From [Clostridium] scindens (GTDB lineage Bacteria; Bacillota; Clostridia; Lachnospirales; Lachnospiraceae), in assembly GCF_019597925.1 (NCBI RefSeq), contig NZ_CP080442.1, forward strand, positions 475,001 to 539,000: 64,000 nt of DNA, given 5' to 3'. Positions within the stretch are counted from its first letter, which is position 1. Every line of letters starts with the position of its first letter. Position numbers and translations under genes: made by a program. Positions 18,006 through 26,791 of the stretch are shown piece after piece. Under the pieces are notes generated by a model. It searched no databases and was not told where the DNA came from. It saw nothing but the letters and a program-made list of their open reading frames with translations.

Positions 18006-18863
18006 ATGAAGACAAGAAGTTTTGCAGAAGAGTTGCAGTACGCCAGAGCGCATACGTATGCGGTGGGCGCGTTCAATATATTCAATTATCTGTCCGCAAG
18101 GGCGGTCATCCGAGCGGCTTCGACGCTGAACTGCCCGGTGATCCTGCAGACATCCTCAGCCACAGTGCGCAAGTTCGGTCCGGCAGAATTAGGGACGATG
18201 CTTCGCCAGCTGGCCTGGAATGCGCCGGTCAATGTGCTGGTACATCTGGATCACTGCCAGGATGTAGAACTGGCAAAAGCCTGCATAGACTCGGGCTGGG
18301 ACGCAGTCATGTATGACGGCTCCAGACTGCCTCTTGAGGATAATATCGAGAATTGCAAGAAGGTCGTAGACTATGCGCATCACAGAGGCGTACATGTGGA
18401 AGGCGAGCTGGGACGGATCGCAGGCGTGGAGGATGACTTGAAGGTGAAGGATGACGAGGCGACGGGCGCGACCCTGGAAGAATCCATCTATTTTGTCCGG
18501 GAATCCGGAATCGACGCATTTGCCCCTGCCATCGGGACGGCCCATGGAGTCTATAAAGGAACGCCAAAGATTAATTTCGAACTGGTCGACCAGCTGCGCC
18601 AGGCGATTGACACGCCCATCGTGATCCACGGAGGAACAGGATTATCCGAAGAGACTTTTCTAAGGCTGATCCAAAAGGGGGGAGCGAAGATCAATGTGTC
18701 TACGGCCCTCAAGCATGGATACATAGATGGATGCCGGGAATATATGGAAGCGAATCCGAAGAAGTTGGATCCGATTGATTTTGACCAGTATCTGAATTGC
18801 CGTATCAAGGATATCGCCATGGATCATATGACAATCTTCAGAAAGCCAATGCAGGTGAGGTGA
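18006..18863 (+). CDS. Class II ketose-bisphosphate aldolase
   Basis: A 285-aa zinc aldolase paralogous to the one at 13722. It shows VLVHLDHCQDVE (metal and catalytic residues, about 78-89), VEGELGRIAG near 132, IVIHGGTG near 207 and KINVSTALKHG near 230. GGAGG lies 6 nt before the ATG. Its stop overlaps the start of the PHP-transketolase gene. In an operon with transketolase and transaldolase-like genes it could act on fructose- or sedoheptulose-bisphosphate; class II enzymes can take either. Confidence 0.87.
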   Translation: MKTRSFAEELQYARAHTYAVGAFNIFNYLSARAVIRAASTLNCPVILQTSSATVRKFGPAELGTMLRQLAWNAPVNVLVHLDHCQDVELAKACIDSGWDAVMYDGSRLPLEDNIENCKKVVDYAHHRGVHVEGELGRIAGVEDDLKVKDDEATGATLEESIYFVRESGIDAFAPAIGTAHGVYKGTPKINFELVDQLRQAIDTPIVIHGGTGLSEETFLRLIQKGGAKINVSTALKHGYIDGCREYMEANPKKLDPIDFDQYLNCRIKDIAMDHMTIFRKPMQVR

Positions 18864-20662
18864 TGAATGTGAAGAAACCAAATTATACGATTGACTTGCA
18901 CTGCCACACGAACCGCTCTGACGGTGCGGATACTCCCAAAGAACTGGTGGACCAGGCAGCGGAAGCGGGTATGAAGGTCATCGCTATTACAGACCACGAT
19001 ATCCGGCCGGTTAAGACGATCGATGGGATGGATGCGGTGGAATATGCGGCATCAAAAGGAGTCGTGCTTCTTCGCGGAATAGAGATCTCATGCCAGACGA
19101 CGGTTGAGGATTGCCACATCGTATGCTTTGGCTGCGATTGGAACGATCCGTTCTTTGAAGAATTGGAGCGCCGGGTGGTGCAGACCAAGATAAAAAGTTA
19201 TCAGGAACTGATTGAAAGGCTGAATGCGGCCGGATATAAGATCAGCTGGGAAGAAGTACTGGAGAATGACGGGAATCCCGTAGAGGAAGAACAGATACAG
19301 AAGAAGATGATCTTCGAACTGCTGAGCAGGAAAGGGTATTTCCCCTCCTGGAGCGAGGCAAAGATCATGGTAAAGCAGGCGCCGGAGTTCGGCGTGCAAA
19401 GAGAGAAGCCCGACCCGCTGGAGGTCATCCGGGAAGCACATCGGTGCGGCGGGGTGGCGATCATGGCGCACCCATATCTGATCAATGAGCCTGTAAGCCT
19501 TCCTGAAAGGGAGATCAGCAGGGAGGAATATATCCGCCGCCTGATCGAAGGAGGCCTGGATGGCATCGAAGCATGCTATTCCTACGAGAAGACCAGTTAT
19601 GCGGGATCGATGGCGGCAGAGGCCATCGAACTGGAAGTAAGAAGCCGCTATGGAAACAGCGTGCGCCTGATATCCGGAGGCTCGGACTATCACGCGGATG
19701 CCAAAAAAGGAGCAAAGTCTCCCCGTCTGCTGGGCGAATGCGGACTGACGCATGAAGAATTCTTCCGGAATCCGGTATTCCGGGGGCTTGTGGCTGACAT
19801 CGGGCGCGTGCTGAATCTGAAGCTGATTGCAGTAGAATGCCGCAAGAATGTCCTTCGCATGATCAGAGCGGGAGGACATGGACATGTGGGAGGCGCGCTG
19901 TCCGCCATGGATATCGTCACCGCCCTGTATTTTGATAAGATGAACGTTTCCCCGGAGGAGGCTGATCATCCTGACCGCGACCGTTTCTTGTTATCGGCAG
20001 GCCATAAGTGTCTGGCACAGTACGCAGCGCTGGCGGAAAAAGGATATTTTGCCAAGGAAGTCATGGATACCTATGGCGCGCTGGGCTCGAAGATACCGGG
20101 GCATCCCGATATGCATAAGCTTCCGGGGGTGGAAGCCAATACAGGAGCCTTAGGCCACGGCCTTTCCATCGCCGCCGGCATGGCAATGGCAGCCAAGCTG
20201 GAGCGGCGCAGATACAAAGTCTATGCTATCTGCGGGGACGGCGAGCTGCCGGAGGGCTCGAACTGGGAAGCGGCCGCAGCTGCGGCCAAGTTCGGACTGG
20301 ATAATCTGGTGGTATTCGTTGATAACAATGGATTGCAGATCAGCGGCCAGGTGACGGAAGTCATGAACATGGAGCCGATCGCAGGCAAGTTTGCGGCCTT
20401 TGGATGGGCGGTTGCCAAGATCGACGGCAATGACATGGAGGAGATTGTAAAGATGCTTGACCGCTTGCCAATAGAGCGGGGAAAGCCTACGCTGATCCTG
20501 TGCCATACGGTGAAGGCAAAGGGGCTGTCCTTTGGCGAGAACCAGGCTGGCTATCATTTCTGGAACGCAACAGAAGAATTGCTCAGACAGGCAGAAGAAG
20601 AAATGGAGGCAAGAGCTGAAGAACTGAGACAGGAAATGGAGGCGGTGGCATATGACGGGTAA
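18863..20662 (+). CDS. PHP phosphoesterase fused to transketolase N-terminal subunit
   Basis: A 599-aa single frame with two domains. Residues 8-~300 are a PHP metal-dependent phosphoesterase with all expected ligands: HCH (13-15), TDHD (43-46), Glu74, AHPY (His203) and SDYH (Asp275, His277). Residues ~320-575 are the TPP-binding half of transketolase, with GHVGGALSAMD (340-350) and the thiamine motif GDGELPEGSNWEA ending in DNN (458-489). No stop or shift separates them. ATG 18863 overlaps the aldolase stop. The matching C-half is the next gene. The PHP part may remove a phosphate from a pathway sugar or nucleotide; that is inference. Confidence 0.85.
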   Translation: MNVKKPNYTIDLHCHTNRSDGADTPKELVDQAAEAGMKVIAITDHDIRPVKTIDGMDAVEYAASKGVVLLRGIEISCQTTVEDCHIVCFGCDWNDPFFEELERRVVQTKIKSYQELIERLNAAGYKISWEEVLENDGNPVEEEQIQKKMIFELLSRKGYFPSWSEAKIMVKQAPEFGVQREKPDPLEVIREAHRCGGVAIMAHPYLINEPVSLPEREISREEYIRRLIEGGLDGIEACYSYEKTSYAGSMAAEAIELEVRSRYGNSVRLISGGSDYHADAKKGAKSPRLLGECGLTHEEFFRNPVFRGLVADIGRVLNLKLIAVECRKNVLRMIRAGGHGHVGGALSAMDIVTALYFDKMNVSPEEADHPDRDRFLLSAGHKCLAQYAALAEKGYFAKEVMDTYGALGSKIPGHPDMHKLPGVEANTGALGHGLSIAAGMAMAAKLERRRYKVYAICGDGELPEGSNWEAAAAAAKFGLDNLVVFVDNNGLQISGQVTEVMNMEPIAGKFAAFGWAVAKIDGNDMEEIVKMLDRLPIERGKPTLILCHTVKAKGLSFGENQAGYHFWNATEELLRQAEEEMEARAEELRQEMEAVAYDG

Positions 20663-21590
20663 ATTATTAGATCCCAGAAAAGAGTTTGGCAAGGCGGTAT
20701 ATGACGTGGCATGCGATAACCCGGACGTGGTCGTATTCTCCGCGGACAGCGGGAAGAGTTCAGGCTTCGGCCAATTCATGGAAGAATTCCCGGAACGGTA
20801 CTTTGAGTGCGGGATTATGGAGCAAGGCGTCATAGGCATGGCAGCCGGCATGAGTACGGCAGGGAAGGTTCCCGTCTTCTGCGCAATCGCTCCATTCGTC
20901 ACGGCCCGCCCGTATGAAATGGTAAGAAATGACCTGGGATATATGAGGCAGAATGTAAAGATCGTGGGCCGCAACGCAGGAATGACCTATTCGGATCTTG
21001 GAGCCACGCATCAAAGCCTGGATGATTTTGCGATCATGCGGATGATTCCGGGAATGACGGTTCTGGCGCCACAGGATCCGATGGAGATCAGACAGGCCGT
21101 GAAGGCTATGATCGATCATGACGGCCCGGTCTATATGCGGATTGGAAACCCTCCCATTCCGCAGTTATTCGAGGAAAAGCCCTTTGTCATCGGCAAGGGA
21201 GAGGTCCTGTGCGAAGGAAGCGACGTCACGCTCGTATCCACTGGATCAACGACCAGGGATGCCCTTGACGCGGCGGAACTTTTAAGGAAAAACGGCATAA
21301 GCGTTAAACTGATCGGCATGCCCACCGTATGCCCTCTAGATGAGGAACTTCTGATACAGGCGGCAGACGAGACTGGAAAGATTGTCACGGTGGAAGAGCA
21401 TTATGCTGACGGCGGGCTGGGCTCTCTGGTTACAGAGGCGCTGAGCGAGCGGAAGGATGTGAGGGTCCGCCGGCTTGGAATGCCAAAAGCATATGCGATT
21501 ACCAGCGGCAACTACCGCCAGCTGGTGGGACACTACCATCTGGACGGGATCGGGATTGCGGCTTCTGTGGAAGACTTCCTGAATCAATAA
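20652..21590 (+). CDS. Transketolase C-terminal subunit
   Basis: A 312-aa subunit with the pyrimidine-binding and C-terminal transketolase domains: FSADSGKSSGF near residue 28, the catalytic-Glu region FECGIMEQGVIGMAAGM near 55-72, GATHQSLDDFAIMRMIPGM near 118-136, and the C-terminal VTLVSTGSTTRDALDAAELL near 195. Its start overlaps the stop of the upstream gene by 11 nt, which implies coupled synthesis with the PHP-fused N-half, its obligate partner. Confidence 0.9.
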   Translation: MTGKLLDPRKEFGKAVYDVACDNPDVVVFSADSGKSSGFGQFMEEFPERYFECGIMEQGVIGMAAGMSTAGKVPVFCAIAPFVTARPYEMVRNDLGYMRQNVKIVGRNAGMTYSDLGATHQSLDDFAIMRMIPGMTVLAPQDPMEIRQAVKAMIDHDGPVYMRIGNPPIPQLFEEKPFVIGKGEVLCEGSDVTLVSTGSTTRDALDAAELLRKNGISVKLIGMPTVCPLDEELLIQAADETGKIVTVEEHYADGGLGSLVTEALSERKDVRVRRLGMPKAYAITSGNYRQLVGHYHLDGIGIAASVEDFLNQ

Positions 21591-21672
21591 GAACATCTGA
21601 AGGTAAGACTTTTACCTTTTGAATGTAGAGAAACACTATTAATCACGGCAAAGTTTAAGGAGGAAAATAACT

Positions 21673-22386
21673 ATGAAAATCCGTGGAATTGAAATCAACA
21701 AAGCGTCCCTTGCAAAAATGATCGATGGTTCTTTATTGAATCCATTCACGACCCTTGATGAGATTAAGGAATTAGTAGACATGTCTTTGGAATATCATAC
21801 GAATTCTGTCTGCGTCAATCCGAATTATCTGAAATATGTTGCGGACAGATTAAAAGGAACGGACGTCAAGGCATGCGTGGTAATCGACTATCCATTCGGA
21901 ACCGGAACGATCGAGGACAAATGCCGGGAGGCAGAGATCGCGATCCAGAACGGCGTGGAGATCATCGATTATGTTATTGATTATGGACACCTCAAGAGCG
22001 GCGACAAGGCCCATCTTCTGGAAGAGGTCAAGGCATGCGTGAAAGCGGCGAAGGGCAGGGAGACCCGTTTTATCATCGAGGTCTGCTATCTGACAGAGCA
22101 GGAGATCGTAGATGCATGCGAATGCGTGATCGAAGGCGGCGGAGACTTTGTAAAGACTTCTACCGGACGCTTCGGAGGCCCGGATATGAAGATCATCGAC
22201 CTGCTGGTAAAGACCTGCGCAGGACGCTGCAAGCTTAAGATTGCAGGAACCGGACAGTTCTGGACTACCAACATCGCCCTGATGGCTGTAGCAGCGGGCG
22301 TAGACATTATCGGCACTCGTTCTGCCAAGAAGATCGTGGACGAACTTCCAATCTTTGAATCCATGGTCAAGAACATTGAAGTATAA
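21673..22386 (+). CDS. Deoxyribose-phosphate aldolase family protein (module 1)
   Basis: A 237-aa class I DeoC-family aldolase. The Schiff-base lysine is Lys161 in FVKTSTGRF, the assisting lysine is Lys189 in KLKIAGTG, and IDYVIDYGHLKSGD (98-111) carries the conserved Asp. The usual phosphate-loop GIRT is replaced by GQFW, so the aldehyde or phosphate substrate may differ from deoxyribose 5-phosphate. AAGGAGGA precedes the ATG. First gene of a DeoC-FGGY-ADH set that is repeated further down. Confidence 0.85.
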   Translation: MKIRGIEINKASLAKMIDGSLLNPFTTLDEIKELVDMSLEYHTNSVCVNPNYLKYVADRLKGTDVKACVVIDYPFGTGTIEDKCREAEIAIQNGVEIIDYVIDYGHLKSGDKAHLLEEVKACVKAAKGRETRFIIEVCYLTEQEIVDACECVIEGGGDFVKTSTGRFGGPDMKIIDLLVKTCAGRCKLKIAGTGQFWTTNIALMAVAAGVDIIGTRSAKKIVDELPIFESMVKNIEV

Positions 22387-22395
22387 CGTTTAAAA

Positions 22396-22412
22396 GGCCG
22401 GATTTTCCGGCC
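22396..22412 (+). other. GC-rich hairpin between aldolase and kinase genes
   Basis: GGCCGG (22396-22401) pairs with CCGGCC (22407-22412) around ATTTT. There is no T tract, so it is more likely an mRNA processing or stability element inside the operon than a terminator. Confidence 0.45.
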
Positions 22413-22436
22413 ACACAAAAGATAAAGGAGAAAAAT

Positions 22437-24002
22437 ATGGGGAAATATGTGATAGGAATTGACGCGGGCACGATGGGTGTACGCTGCGTAATATTCGACC
22501 TTGAAGGCAATGAGATTTCTTCGGCTTATTTTGAGACTCCTACAGTATATCCCAAGCCAGGCTGGGTAGAACAAGACGCGAATGATGTTATTGAACTGGC
22601 ATACAAATCGGTTGCAAAGGCAATTGAAAAGAAGAATGTGGACACTTCCGAGATCATCTCGGTAAGTTTCACGAATCAGCGGACTTCCTGGGCACCAATA
22701 GACAAGGATGGGAACTTCCTGCACAACATGATCCTGTGGCGGGATCAGCGCGGCGCGGAGATCTTTCCCTGGGCCAGGGAGCAGCTTGCAAAGCATGGCA
22801 TGACGGAACTGGATTTGTACAAACGCTGCGGACATCCGCTGGGATCCGTTCAATGTGGATCTAAGGCATTCTGGTACCGTCTGAATAAGCCGGAACTTTA
22901 TGAGAAGACATACAAGATGATTACGCCGCACGCGATGCTTGCCAAGGCATTCGGCGCGGATGACTGGTATGACGAGGAAAGCGATGCCAACTGGTGGCTG
23001 GTGACGAACGGGGATACCTTTGAGTTTGACCCGGAACTGTGCGACATCTTTGGCATGGACATTGACAAATATCCAAGGAACATGAAGCCAGGAACTCCGA
23101 TCGGCGCTGTGACGGAGGAAGTTTCCAGAAAATGCGGGCTGAAGGTAGGAACACCGCTGTTCGTAGGATCCGGGGACCAGCAGTGCGGCGCTGCGGGAGT
23201 GGGTAACTCTGGAGAGGCCGGTCTTGGCTCTGTATGTCTGGGAACCGCGGGATTGTGTATCGGCTACTCAGCTACGCCGGTGCGTGACGCCAATGGCAAG
23301 TGCCATGTGCTTGGCCATCCGGCAGGCGGCTATACGATGGAAGGCCATGCCTCGGCGGCAGCCTCTTCCTTCCGGTGGTGCAGGAATACTTTCAGCCGGT
23401 TTGAGATGACGGCGGCAGATCTGGCGGATATGGATGTCTACACGATCATGAGTTCCATTGCGGCAAAAGCGCCGATTGGGTCGAAGGGAACCATCTTCCT
23501 GCCATGGCTTGCAGGGGCGGCGTGCCCTTACTACAATGATTCCGCGCGAGGCGCGTTTATCGGCATGACCCTTGGCGTTACCAAGTCAGAACTTCTGCGG
23601 GCCGCGATGGAAGGCATCTGCTTCGAGATGCGTGGAATGCTGGATGCTCTCAAAGATGCAGGATTTCATGAGTTCAAGAAGCTTCGCGTTACAGGAGGGG
23701 CTGCCCGTTCCGATCTGTGGAACCAGATCCAGGCAGACATCTACGGATGTCCGGTGGAAACGGTCAATGCATCGGAAGCCACCGCACTTGGCGCGGCGAT
23801 GATCGGCGCGGTTGGCGCAGGCGTATTTAAAGATCTGGCCGAGGCGTCCCGGCATATGGTACGTGTCAAGGATACTTATGAGCCGATCCCAGAAAACGTT
23901 GAGCGATACAACGAGGTCTACGAGGTATTCAAGGCCTGCTACAAGGGCCTGGCAGCGGACGGATTTGAACAGATCAATGCTTACCAGAACAAGTTCTGTT
24001 AA
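22437..24002 (+). CDS. FGGY-family carbohydrate kinase (module 1)
   Basis: A 521-aa sugar/polyol kinase of the xylulokinase/ribulokinase/glycerol kinase fold. The N-terminal ATPase half starts VIGIDAGTMGVRCVIFD, followed by GWVEQD near 43. The C-terminal signature region reads GGAARSDLWNQIQADIY (near 420-436) and ATALGAAMIGAVGAGVF. Length is standard. AAGGAG lies 8 nt before the ATG. It is related along its length to the kinase at 26792. The substrate (ketopentose, tetrulose or polyol) cannot be assigned from sequence. Confidence 0.88.
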   Translation: MGKYVIGIDAGTMGVRCVIFDLEGNEISSAYFETPTVYPKPGWVEQDANDVIELAYKSVAKAIEKKNVDTSEIISVSFTNQRTSWAPIDKDGNFLHNMILWRDQRGAEIFPWAREQLAKHGMTELDLYKRCGHPLGSVQCGSKAFWYRLNKPELYEKTYKMITPHAMLAKAFGADDWYDEESDANWWLVTNGDTFEFDPELCDIFGMDIDKYPRNMKPGTPIGAVTEEVSRKCGLKVGTPLFVGSGDQQCGAAGVGNSGEAGLGSVCLGTAGLCIGYSATPVRDANGKCHVLGHPAGGYTMEGHASAAASSFRWCRNTFSRFEMTAADLADMDVYTIMSSIAAKAPIGSKGTIFLPWLAGAACPYYNDSARGAFIGMTLGVTKSELLRAAMEGICFEMRGMLDALKDAGFHEFKKLRVTGGAARSDLWNQIQADIYGCPVETVNASEATALGAAMIGAVGAGVFKDLAEASRHMVRVKDTYEPIPENVERYNEVYEVFKACYKGLAADGFEQINAYQNKFC

Positions 24003-24030
24003 GCGGCACAGCACAAAAAGGAGATATGTC

Positions 24031-25182
24031 ATGGAATTTTCATTTTTAACAGCACGAAAAATCGTATTTAAGACGGGTGCGGTTGCAGACATTGCCCAGT
24101 ACATAGCAGGATATGGGAAGAATTTCCTGATTGTGGTGGATCCTTTCTTTAAAGAGTCTGAAACAATGCAGAAGGTTAAGAGCCAGCTGGACTCTATCGG
24201 CGCGAAGTATACGGTCTACGGGGAAGTAAGCGGAGAACCGACGGTAGAGCAGACGGACGAAGTCTGCGAACTTGCCGTAAAGAATGGCTGTGATGCGGTT
24301 ATGTCCATCGGCGGCGGCAGCAATATTGACGTAGGCAAGGCAGTCGCAGCGCTGATTACCAATGGAACTCCCGCGATCGACTACATGGAGTATGTAGGCC
24401 GCGGCAAGAAGGTAGAAAACGAGCCGGTTCCCTTCATCTCCATTCCGACAACGGCAGGAACCGGAAGCGAGGTTACCAAGAATTCTGTCCTGGGATCAAA
24501 GGTCCAGACATTCAAGCGCTCCATGCGCTCGGATATGATGCTGGCGAATCTGACTATCGTGGATCCGGAATTAAGCAGAGGCTGCCCAAAGAAGGTGACG
24601 GCATCCTCAGGCATTGACGCCATGACCCATCTGATAGAGGCTTATACTACCTGGAGGGCGACTCCTATCAGTGACGGGCTGGCGCTAAGGGGCATCGAGC
24701 TGGCGGGCAGATATCTAAGGCGCGCGTATGATGACGGAAACGATATGGAAGCAAGGGAAGGAATGGCGGCAGCGGCTCTGCTGGGCGGCATGGCATTCGC
24801 CAACTCCGGCCTGGGGGCAGCTCACGGCATAGGCATGGCCGTCGGGATTGCTTACCATGTGCCTCATGGAGAGGCATGCGGCATCCTGCTTCCACATGTA
24901 ATGAAGCTGAATCAGAAGAAGGCGGAAGAAAGAATGGCTAAGATTGGAGAAGCCCTTACAGGAAGACGGTTCGCAAAGCCGGAAGAAGGCGCGCAGGCAG
25001 CGGTTGATTTCATTCTGGAACTGAACGCGCATATGGAGATCAAGCCGGACTTCAAGCATCTGGGAATTCCTCGCGAGGATATCGAAAAACTGGCGAAGGC
25101 CAGCTACGGAACCAGCATGAGCAGTAACCCGGTACAGCTTGAGATGGATGAGATGATAGAATACATCAGCGAGATTGTATAG
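24031..25182 (+). CDS. Iron-containing alcohol dehydrogenase (module 1)
   Basis: A 383-aa group III metal-dependent ADH. The NAD-binding GGGSNIDVGK is near residues 92-101, PTTAGTGSEVTKN near 138-150, and the metal site lies in SGIDAMTHLIEAY near 192-204 plus HGIGMAVGIAYHVPHGEACG near 264-283 (His ligands). Start at 24031 follows AAGGAGA; a longer in-frame start at 23812 overlaps the kinase. Members oxidise or reduce primary and secondary alcohols including polyols. Close relative of the gene at 28384. Confidence 0.88.
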   Translation: MEFSFLTARKIVFKTGAVADIAQYIAGYGKNFLIVVDPFFKESETMQKVKSQLDSIGAKYTVYGEVSGEPTVEQTDEVCELAVKNGCDAVMSIGGGSNIDVGKAVAALITNGTPAIDYMEYVGRGKKVENEPVPFISIPTTAGTGSEVTKNSVLGSKVQTFKRSMRSDMMLANLTIVDPELSRGCPKKVTASSGIDAMTHLIEAYTTWRATPISDGLALRGIELAGRYLRRAYDDGNDMEAREGMAAAALLGGMAFANSGLGAAHGIGMAVGIAYHVPHGEACGILLPHVMKLNQKKAEERMAKIGEALTGRRFAKPEEGAQAAVDFILELNAHMEIKPDFKHLGIPREDIEKLAKASYGTSMSSNPVQLEMDEMIEYISEIV

Positions 25183-25196
25183 AAGGCAGGTCATAG

Positions 25197-26003
25197 ATGA
25201 TAAGATTAGTTGCCAGTGATATGGACGGGACGCTCTTGAATTCCCAGAAGGAGACCGGGCGCGGACTAAAAGGCGTTATCCGTACGCTGAGGAACCGAGG
25301 AGTGCTGTTTGCAGCCGCAAGCGGCAGAAGCAGGGGCAGCATCCTGAGTTATTTTGATGATATGCCGGTGACGGTAATCGCAAATAATGGCGGCGCGGTC
25401 TATCTGGAGGATGGAACCCTCCTTTTTACAGGAGAGTTCCCCTACGAAAAGGCAAGACCCGTCATGGAGGCTGCCCGGTCAGCCTCTTACATGCATCTGG
25501 TCCTGATCGGCGTAAAAGACACCTATGTCCAGATGGATGAGCCAGAGGAACATAAGATATTCGCGGATTTTTATTTCAATAAGAAGGTCAGGTTCGTCCC
25601 CAGCCTGGAGCAGGTATTTTTGACGGATCAAATCGTAAAGATATCGATTAGCACTGGAGCGAACCGTCAAAATGAGAACCGGGGAATGAAGTTTATGCAG
25701 CAGTTTGCGGATACCTTTTCCCTCGTACTTTCCGGCGATGGCTGGGTGGATCTGACCAGGAAAGGGATATCGAAGGGATATGGGCTGGAACAGGTGTGCA
25801 GGCACTACGAAATAGCCATGGAGGATACGATCGTATTCGGTGATTATCTGAATGATCTGGACATGCTCCGGCTTACGCCGAACAGTTATGCCATGGCCAA
25901 TGCACATCAGGAAGTAAAGAAGGCCTGTATGAACGTAACCCGTTTTACCAACAATGAGGACGGCGTTGTCAGAGAACTGACGAATATATTCGGATTAGAG
26001 TAG
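25197..26003 (+). CDS. HAD-superfamily Cof-type sugar phosphatase
   Basis: A 268-aa type IIB HAD phosphatase. Motif I is ASDMDGTLLN (Asp8 and Asp10), motif II is AASGRS near 41, Lys in TRKGISKGYGLEQV is motif III near 190, and motif IV is VFGDYLNDLDML near 211. The C2B cap lies between. It is placed between the two DeoC-FGGY-ADH modules and could dephosphorylate a dead-end or excess sugar phosphate. The exact substrate is not predictable. Confidence 0.87.
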   Translation: MIRLVASDMDGTLLNSQKETGRGLKGVIRTLRNRGVLFAAASGRSRGSILSYFDDMPVTVIANNGGAVYLEDGTLLFTGEFPYEKARPVMEAARSASYMHLVLIGVKDTYVQMDEPEEHKIFADFYFNKKVRFVPSLEQVFLTDQIVKISISTGANRQNENRGMKFMQQFADTFSLVLSGDGWVDLTRKGISKGYGLEQVCRHYEIAMEDTIVFGDYLNDLDMLRLTPNSYAMANAHQEVKKACMNVTRFTNNEDGVVRELTNIFGLE

Positions 26004-26044
26004 CAGTCAGCGGATCGGCAATGGGATCGAGGAGGAAACATAAT

Positions 26045-26737
26045 ATGATGACGGTTAGAGAATTTGCAAAACATTTTGATTTGGCATGGCTTGCCCCTGA
26101 CGCACAGGAAAAAGATATCATTGCCGCCTGCGCGACAGCTGCTAAATACCAGGTAAACTCCGTGAATGTCAATTCCTGCTGGGCAGAACTGGCGAAGAAG
26201 GAACTGGCAGGAACAGGCGTGGGGCCAAGCGCTGTAATCGGGTTCCCCTATGGCGCATGCATCTCTGAATGCAAGTTTCTGGAATTGGAGCGGATGGTGG
26301 AACTTGGATGTACGGCGTGCGACATGGTCGTGAACATCGGAGCCATGAAAGATCACAATTATAAGCTGGTAGAAGAAGAGATAAGAAAATTTGTGGAGAT
26401 ATGCAAGCCTGCCGGATGTGACACGAAACTGATCTTTGAAGTGGGATTTCTTACGGATGAGATGATCGCGGATCTGACGAAGATCTGCTGCGGGGCGGGG
26501 GTTACATATGTTAAGACGGCTACCGGAAGCCAGGCATTTCCGGATATCCATCAGGTTAAGATCATGAAGGAAAATCTTTCCGGCGACACGAAGATTAAAG
26601 TATCCGGCGTTCCAAGGACATTCACCCTTCCGGCAGCCATGTATGCATTCGAGCATCTGGGCGTCAGCCTGATCGGGACAAGAAGCGCGGGCAAACTCGT
26701 TGCCCAATATGCAGAGTACCTGGAAGAGATAAAATAA
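26045..26737 (+). CDS. Deoxyribose-phosphate aldolase family protein (module 2)
   Basis: A 230-aa DeoC-family aldolase. It keeps Lys157 in YVKTATG, Lys185 in KIKVSGVPRT, and CDMVVNIGAMKD (92-103) for the conserved Asp region. GGAGGAAACATA precedes ATG 26045; an ATG also follows at 26048. It differs clearly from module 1, notably by SGVPRT in place of AGTGQF at the phosphate loop, so the two aldolases probably cut different substrates. Confidence 0.83.
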   Translation: MMTVREFAKHFDLAWLAPDAQEKDIIAACATAAKYQVNSVNVNSCWAELAKKELAGTGVGPSAVIGFPYGACISECKFLELERMVELGCTACDMVVNIGAMKDHNYKLVEEEIRKFVEICKPAGCDTKLIFEVGFLTDEMIADLTKICCGAGVTYVKTATGSQAFPDIHQVKIMKENLSGDTKIKVSGVPRTFTLPAAMYAFEHLGVSLIGTRSAGKLVAQYAEYLEEIK

Positions 26738-26791
26738 AAGGGTCTTTGCTGGCTGGATTAAAAGAGGGATAAATACAAAGGAGGAAAAAAG

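Noticed and set aside
19088..19969. 293-codon minus-strand frame inside the PHP-transketolase gene
   Set aside because: Shadow of a GC-richer coding region; no family features, while the plus strand has clear motifs.
20150..20974. 274-codon minus-strand frame across the transketolase junction
   Set aside because: Antisense shadow of two well-supported genes.
23812..24030. N-terminal extension of the first Fe-ADH gene
   Set aside because: It overlaps the upstream kinase in another frame and lacks a ribosome site; ATG 24031 has AAGGAGA and gives the family N-terminus.
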